Positions 59,241 through 64,000 of a stretch of 64,000 bases of DNA are shown here, in pieces. The stretch is from Bolinopsis microptera. Its lineage: Eukaryota > Ctenophora > Tentaculata > Lobata > Bolinopsidae. The position numbers and the translations under genes were made by a program. The stretch lies in the NCBI RefSeq assembly GCF_026151205.1, contig NC_087077.1, positions 10,653,983 to 10,717,982 on the forward strand, given 5' to 3'. Under the pieces are notes generated by a model that was given only the letters and a program-made list of their open reading frames with translations, had not been told where the DNA came from and did no database searches. Each line of letters starts with the position of its first letter. Position 1 is the stretch's first letter.

Positions 59241-61924
59241 TCAACCTTTTTTCTTCCGCTTATTCTTTCCCTTCTTTTTTCTCACCGTTTTCCCTTTCTT
59301 TCTCTTTTTATTCTTTTTAACACTCGTCTCACTTATCTCTGTATCTGAATCCTGTAAAAATACTAAAGTTTGCACAGTGGCTTTATAACCTTCGTAATCG
59401 TAAGCTTTATAATCTACGTAAGAAAAAATCACCACAAATCTACTAAATGTCACATGTTAATACAAATAGTAAATCGGGGTTTATTATTCAGATTCAAAAT
59501 AATAAAAGATTCAAAAGATTATCATGATAAAACTCAAACATTATTAAAATAGGTAAAAAATGTTTGAAATCCCACGCCGAAGACAGTTCAAGATTAGGTT
59601 TATGCATTGAAATTGAATGGGATACACATCATGCAAAGTAAAAAGCCACGAATTGAAGAGGAACCGAAAACAAACCTCGTAGCCTAGCTCCAACATTTTC
59701 CTCCAGTTATACTCCACCGTGTACCTTATCCCTCTCTCATCTAGAGGAAACCGTAGTTTTAGGCTTAACTAAATAATTGTTGAAAAAACATTATACGTTG
59801 TGCAATCGAAAAGGAAATCTGTGTGAGTTTCAGTATACTTGATGCTTTTGCCCCTTCTTTGGCGACCTGCAGTTAATACGACATTATAAGTAAAACTTGA
59901 TAAAATACATAAGTTTAATTCTCACTTATCATCCGTTGATCTTCTTCATCGTGTCTCATATAAATCTGGGATAAAAATTAATTGTGATTGTTGTTATTGT
60001 TGTGGTTGTTGTGATTGTTGTGGATGTTGTGATTGTTGTGGATTGTTGTGGTTGTTGTGGTTGTTGCGGTTGTTGTGGTTACTGGTTATTGCCAGTAAGA
60101 CTTAGTGTACGAAAAGAGAATGCGAATATAAGGATATAACATACGAAGAACGTAAAGGGTCAGTCACGTACCACGCAGTCAAAGTCTTCTCTTGACGAGT
60201 ACACCTTCACAACACAGCGATACCTTTTGAAAACCCACCAACTATCTTTTCTCCTCAGCCCCTTAAAATTGGTCGAGCAACCCTTACCCTCTCTCTTCTT
60301 ATAACACTGCGGGGGTTTATCACGTTACTTAGTAGGTTAAATGTTACGAAAATCTAAAATTTCTACCAGTACCACCGCTCAACAGAACGTTAATTTGTCT
60401 CCATGGTGTTGAGACATAGCCTCAGCCTACCCTTACTAATTTATTTTCATGTCTACCATATTCAAATCTTCGTGCTTTTGGTATGGGTGCAAGCTTTATA
60501 CTCAATTTTTGTTGTTAAGATTAAAAATATGTTATAATCGTGCAAATCGTGTGTTGTGGTCATCAGCTACTTATGGTAAGCTAAGTCTAATGTGAAGATT
60601 ATTTCAAGGAGATGAAAAGTAATCTGTAAAAGTGGTAACAGAAAAGTTCAGTGAAGTTCCGTTTTCACTGAGTTCAACAAATAATTATAAACCATAACGG
60701 GACAAGCGCAAGTTCGACGTGATTGAAGTAAATAATTGGATAGACTAAAGACATGGATGTTTAACGGATAGAATGAGATCGTGTAACGTTTTCTTTATAG
60801 AGAAAAATATCTACAGATAGTTTCTATTAATAATAAATCCTCGATACTCACCAATGGACCTCTCCTCTTCTGAAAAGAATTATTATTATTATTCGGAGCT
60901 CGAGGAACTATTTTAGATAACTGGGACACATAATACGATACATATTATTGACTTATAGTTTAATTGGTAAAATAATCCTAACTTTTAGTTAGGATTATTT
61001 TACCAATTGTCCCTTTATAATTGTTTTAAAAATCAATCGTTGGCTATAAAAGTGTTCGATATAGCTGCGACTTTAAGTTTGATAGAATAAATTAGCCATA
61101 CCAGCGGTATCAATTCTTCCTCCTCCTCAGCCTCATCCTCCTCCTCAGTATCAGCCTCAGCCTCCTTAAACCAGTCAAATCCTATACCATCATCCTTGCT
61201 GTCTGCTTCTGAAACATCATGATCATAGTACATTAATTACTAATGTGGTTATCAGTTGAAATGTAGTTTATAAATAATTTATAAATAATCTGTGCAGTAA
61301 GTTAAAAACAAAATTTCTTAGTGTATGTCAATCTCCAGCATTATAACTAATCAGAACCCGGAGACTGCAGAGTTACTTCTCGCAGGTATCCAGATCTATT
61401 GATGACGGTAAGACACAATTATTGCAAATCTTTCCTTATCAAACGTTACGTGGAAGCTGGAGGCCCTAGCGTTCACATTTAAGTCCGTTCATATTAATTC
61501 CGTCCGTGTACTGTTCAAGTCAAAGTCCGTTCATATTGTTTCCCAAAAGTGTTTTACTACAAACTTATTAGCCAGGTACTGAGGTACATATGCCCATTGC
61601 CCAATACAGACCAATACAAACCATTCGAAAATGCACAATTTTTCTAGTATTACTTTTTTGTAAAACGGAAGGGGAACTTCAGTAAGTTTTAAAACGCATT
61701 ATAAGGGTTCGCATAATAACATAGCAGGCATGATAATGGGGTCAGATGTAATTAACATGATAAAATAATTAAATATTGTAAATTAAATATATTCTAGCTA
61801 ATATAAAAATATATATTTATGATTATAATAAATGATTACCTAATTTGTCTATCATGCTATCATCCATTATTTCTCCTAACCCGACCGAGCTGTCTCCTGC
61901 AGCAGGTTCAATATCCAGCGATAC
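59241..61924 (-). CDS. Unknown protein with acidic middle and lysine-rich C-terminus (5' end not found)
   Basis: Exons in transcription order are 61840-61924, 61102-61208, 60852-60869 (an 18-nt microexon), 60172-60306, 59839-59866, 59676-59740 and 59241-59351. All phases join, giving 182 codons to the stop. Order of features: VSLDIEPAAGDSSVGLGE, an acidic stretch with EEDEAEEEEE, then a W/Y-rich basic region (RRKDSWWVFKRYRCVVKVY, IRYTVEYNWRKMLELGYE). It ends in a lysine-rich tail (KKNKKRKKGKTVRKKKGK) that looks like a nuclear or nucleolar localisation signal. I do not recognise the family. Upstream exons lie beyond the LINE fragments or outside the window. A decayed copy of the last exon sits at 49830-50062 because the duplication breakpoint falls inside this gene. 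Confidence 0.7.
59995..60085. repeat. (TTGTTGTGG)n-type imperfect repeat, intronic
   Basis: Variants of TTGTTGTGGTTGTTGTGAT repeat about eight times inside an intron of the unknown minus-strand gene. Confidence 0.8.
60962..61008. repeat. Perfect 21-bp-arm hairpin, intronic
   Basis: AATTGGTAAAATAATCCTAAC and its exact inverse flank a 5-nt loop (TTTTA). It lies in the intron between exons 61102-61208 and 60852-60869. The low GC and short loop would let it fold in RNA. The role is unknown. Confidence 0.9.
61434..61560. mobile_element. Fragment of the pogo-like family
   Basis: GCTGGAGGCCCTAGCGTTCA and the repeated AAGTCCGTTCATATT / GTCCGTTCATATTG stretches match the left part of the element at 33621. 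The terminal repeat is decayed. It lies within an intron of the unknown minus-strand gene. Confidence 0.65.
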
Positions 61925-61992
61925 CTGAACAAAAGTGAAGTTACATCTGACGTTACAGCCGTTACAGTTACAGTTACAATATCGTACTTACT

Positions 61993-62742
61993 TTACTTTG
62001 GGCGATCCTCAATCGAAATCCCATTCACTGTCTGCCTCCACACGTCTCGATCGCACATAACAGTTCGAAGGTCGTCTAACTGGAGCCCAGTGTCACGAGC
62101 TACTACGTCCAGGAAGGTGAGTGGTCTCCTTCCACGGCCGGATTGGGCAAGTCGCCAGGGGAGGATAGTGGAGATAACTTGGTCAGAAGCTCTCATGCAA
62201 TGCCCAGCGAATCTGGAACGCCTCGACGCAACCACTGAGGCAATAGATGGAAGGTTGCCATAGATCTGCTTGAGGGTTGGATGTTTCTTCCACGAGATGT
62301 TCTTGGCCTTCATTAAAAGACGGGTGTAGCATCCGTTGAGGCGCTTCTCAAGCTGCTTGTTTATGGTCCATGTCTCTGATCCATAGAGCAATACTGGTTC
62401 GACACAGGCTCTAAAGAACTTGACTTTCAGTTGTTCGGAAATGCCAGAGGACCAGACATTTTGCAGTTTAATACAGGCTGACCAGGCCATTCCTTTCCTT
62501 GTGTTGAAATCCTTTCTACTGTCCGCAATGAAAGAGCCGAGGTATTTAAAGTCATCAACCTGTTTAATCTGGCGGCCTGAGATGGAATGTAAGTCGACAG
62601 TGTCAGGGATGTTGATGGTCATGAACTCGGTCTTAGAAGCATTCATAGCAATACAATATCGTAAGGAAGCATTTAAACGACCTAAACCACTCCTACAGCT
62701 GCAGGTATATTCGTGAAAAGCGAAGTGGCACGAAAAAGCCAA
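61993..62742 (-). mobile_element. 5'-truncated LINE, reverse-transcriptase C-terminal region
   Basis: An open frame of 249 codons. From about residue 33 it has the classic C-terminal RT/thumb pattern of non-LTR retrotransposons: MNASKTEFMTIN, VDDFKYLGSFIADS, RACVEPVLLYGSETWTINKQ, RRSRFAGHCMRA, QSGRGRRPLTFLDVVARDTG and DRDVWRQTV. The catalytic YADD region is missing, so it is 5'-truncated. The first ~32 residues look like flanking sequence. The clade is unresolved. It sits in or upstream of an intron of the unknown gene. Confidence 0.88.
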
Positions 62743-63193
62743 GCAAAGTAATGTAAACTGGAATTAAACTGGAATTAAACTTAAATAGTCAGGGGGAACA
62801 CTAACGAACCCGTCGTGACAATACAACAATGAAATAAATAAGATAATTTTAAAGAAAATCATAAATAAGACCCAAAACACGTAAAAAAAAATTAACTTCA
62901 CTACATTCTGTACGAAAAAGAAATAAGATCAAATATAATAATTTAACCGGATTAAAGTGGATAATGCACCGACAAGGTAATAAATTATGCAGGAATGGTT
63001 CATAAAATTCACAAAATTACTCCAAAAGTCAAAAATACACTATCAGGAAAGATTACACACAAATTCAAAGACGGGCGTAAATTATGCAACTGTAACTCCA
63101 AATGAAAACAGTTCGAACACTTGGTTAAGGGCCACTGGGGTAGTTAAAATGTCCTTAAGACAGTGACTCGGAATCGTTACCGGATGTGTTAGA
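62743..63193. other. Spacer between LINE fragments
   Basis: AT-rich, probably LINE 3' UTR or flank. A duplicated AACTGGAATTAAACT lies at about 62757-62785. No exon of the neighbouring gene is recognised. Confidence 0.45.
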
Positions 63194-64000
63194 TCAAGTG
63201 GAAGACGATGTTGGTGTCTTTTTCGGATTTCTGATGCGATGACAGCTGCTGAGAAACTTGCCCAGTTCTTCTATGTGGGCTGAATTCATCATGTCTTTGT
63301 AGTTCCTGAGAAGTAAAAGCCCTTTAAGGTCATCTGAGAGAGAAGATCGTACTGAGTGGTACATGGGGCACTCAGTAAGGCAGTGTTCCTCGTCTTCAAT
63401 AATCGTGCCTTCAAAGAAGGGAAGGTATTCGAAGCCGTGAACGTGATCCCTATCGCAGCAGAATCTGCATGCTCTTGACCAGACTCCGGCCTCCTTCGTG
63501 TAACGCCCTCTTTCTATCATCAGGTCGTGGCTGCTGGAGCGGGTTTTAGCTGTATTCGTTCGGAATTGCCTGCTCTTCAGATTGAGGTACTGCTCGTCTC
63601 CAAATTCCTCCTTGATTTGGTTGTAGAACTGCATCTTGGTTTGCGATCCCAGGTCCACCCTCCAGTCACTGATAAAGACATCCCTCATGGTGCCATGAGC
63701 TGCTTCTGTTTCATAATGAGCCACAGAGCTGAGTTTCTCGTGCCAGGAGAGGTTAAGATTTTTCTGTTCCTGAAACGCTTGAGATACTAAAAAATTGACA
63801 CTGTTCGTCTCAGAAGAAGCTCCGGAAAGTCTTCTAAAGTATCTGAGGCATTGTGGCAGAACTGAGAGGGCCCAGGGCATCCTTCCTGTGTCCCCGTAAC
63901 AGAAGTTGTTGTTAGTTTTCTTGTGCACACCCAGTACCCATTTCAGCATTTTGAGGTGTGTTGTCTCAAGAGTGTCTTTTGCTGCAACTTTTGATAGGTT
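63194..64000 (-). mobile_element. LINE C-terminal fragment with CCHC-like end, runs off the window
   Basis: The open frame continues to the window edge, reading ...TTHLKMLKWVLGVHKKTNNN then CYGDTGRMPWALSV, typical of non-LTR retrotransposon C-termini. It ends with a zinc-finger-like CRFCCDRDH ... DEEHCLTECPMYHSVR and a stop. It differs in type from the fragment at 61993, so at least two LINE families are present. The 5' part lies outside the window. Confidence 0.87.

Larger units (their letters stand above)
52270..59435. repeat. Tandem segmental duplication, copy B
   Basis: Counterpart of 42107-50105. Its left end is a foldback (52282-52457), with arms beginning GTTGCAGCAAGTATTAATAA and the inverse. 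Private changes include three to four GGAATTAAAC units near 53584-53615 and a LINE/SINE-like tail at 58592-58761. At its right end the duplication passes into the intact 3' end of the neighbouring gene. Confidence 0.88.

Noticed and set aside
59930-59965. A candidate exon encoding IYMRHDEEDQRM in the unknown minus-strand gene
   Set aside because: It has a fair acceptor, but its only open phase does not join to the next exon (59839-59866). Skipping it gives perfect phase.

Overview
The window is eukaryotic and animal. Its genes have many short exons with GT-AG introns, the DNA is AT-rich, TTAGGG-type telomere-like motifs recur inside it, and it carries pieces of LINE, hAT, pogo/Tc1-mariner-like and foldback elements. 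The two recognisable enzymes, HMG-CoA synthase and inositol-3-phosphate synthase, are metazoan in type. Intron-rich genes, a nested intronless GPCR and a secreted sushi-type protein fit an invertebrate, but I cannot name the lineage. All exon models come from reading splice sites and checking phase by eye. No transcripts were available.

Layout. 588-6464 (+) holds a complete ten-exon cytosolic HMG-CoA synthase gene. Its fourth intron contains a same-strand, intronless seven-transmembrane receptor (3129-4253). Both start codons directly follow arrays of a degenerate AGTAACC repeat. 8.3-9.7 kb is repeat-rich. 10283-16788 (+) is a coiled-coil gene with two alternative myristoylation-type first exons. 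Its long repeat exon is broken by a 1-nt frameshift and by an 854-bp TA-flanked transposon whose exact removal rejoins the reading frame. 19481-22859 (-) is a compact four-exon gene resembling DUF4485. 24145-25773 is an octamer/tetramer microsatellite. 27.2 and 33.6 kb carry pogo-like elements, and 31.8-32.35 kb a telomere-like 12-mer array between two diverged copies of a ~450-bp segment. 34688-36273 (+) is a secreted protein with a sushi-like exon.

42.1-59.4 kb is the main structure. It is a tandem duplication carrying two complete nine-exon inositol-3-phosphate synthase genes (-), each with its promoter region and with the 3' end of the upstream neighbour. That neighbour is an unknown acidic/lysine-rich protein whose last seven exons lie at 59241-61924. 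The coding differences I found in exons 1-8 are synonymous, and two long blocks running from exon into intron look identical. Both copies therefore seem to be maintained, by selection, by gene conversion, or by both. The copies differ by private insertions: hAT in copy A, and a LINE/SINE-like tail and a new palindrome in copy B. 61993-64000 holds two LINE reverse-transcriptase C-terminal fragments (-).

Functionally, HMG-CoA synthase feeds the mevalonate pathway and inositol-3-phosphate synthase makes inositol de novo. Nothing shows that the neighbours form a pathway or a co-regulated cluster. I found no CRISPR, rRNA, tRNA or prokaryote-like system. The most unusual items are the duplicated and homogenised inositol synthase locus, the transposon-split coiled-coil gene and the repeat-abutted start codons.
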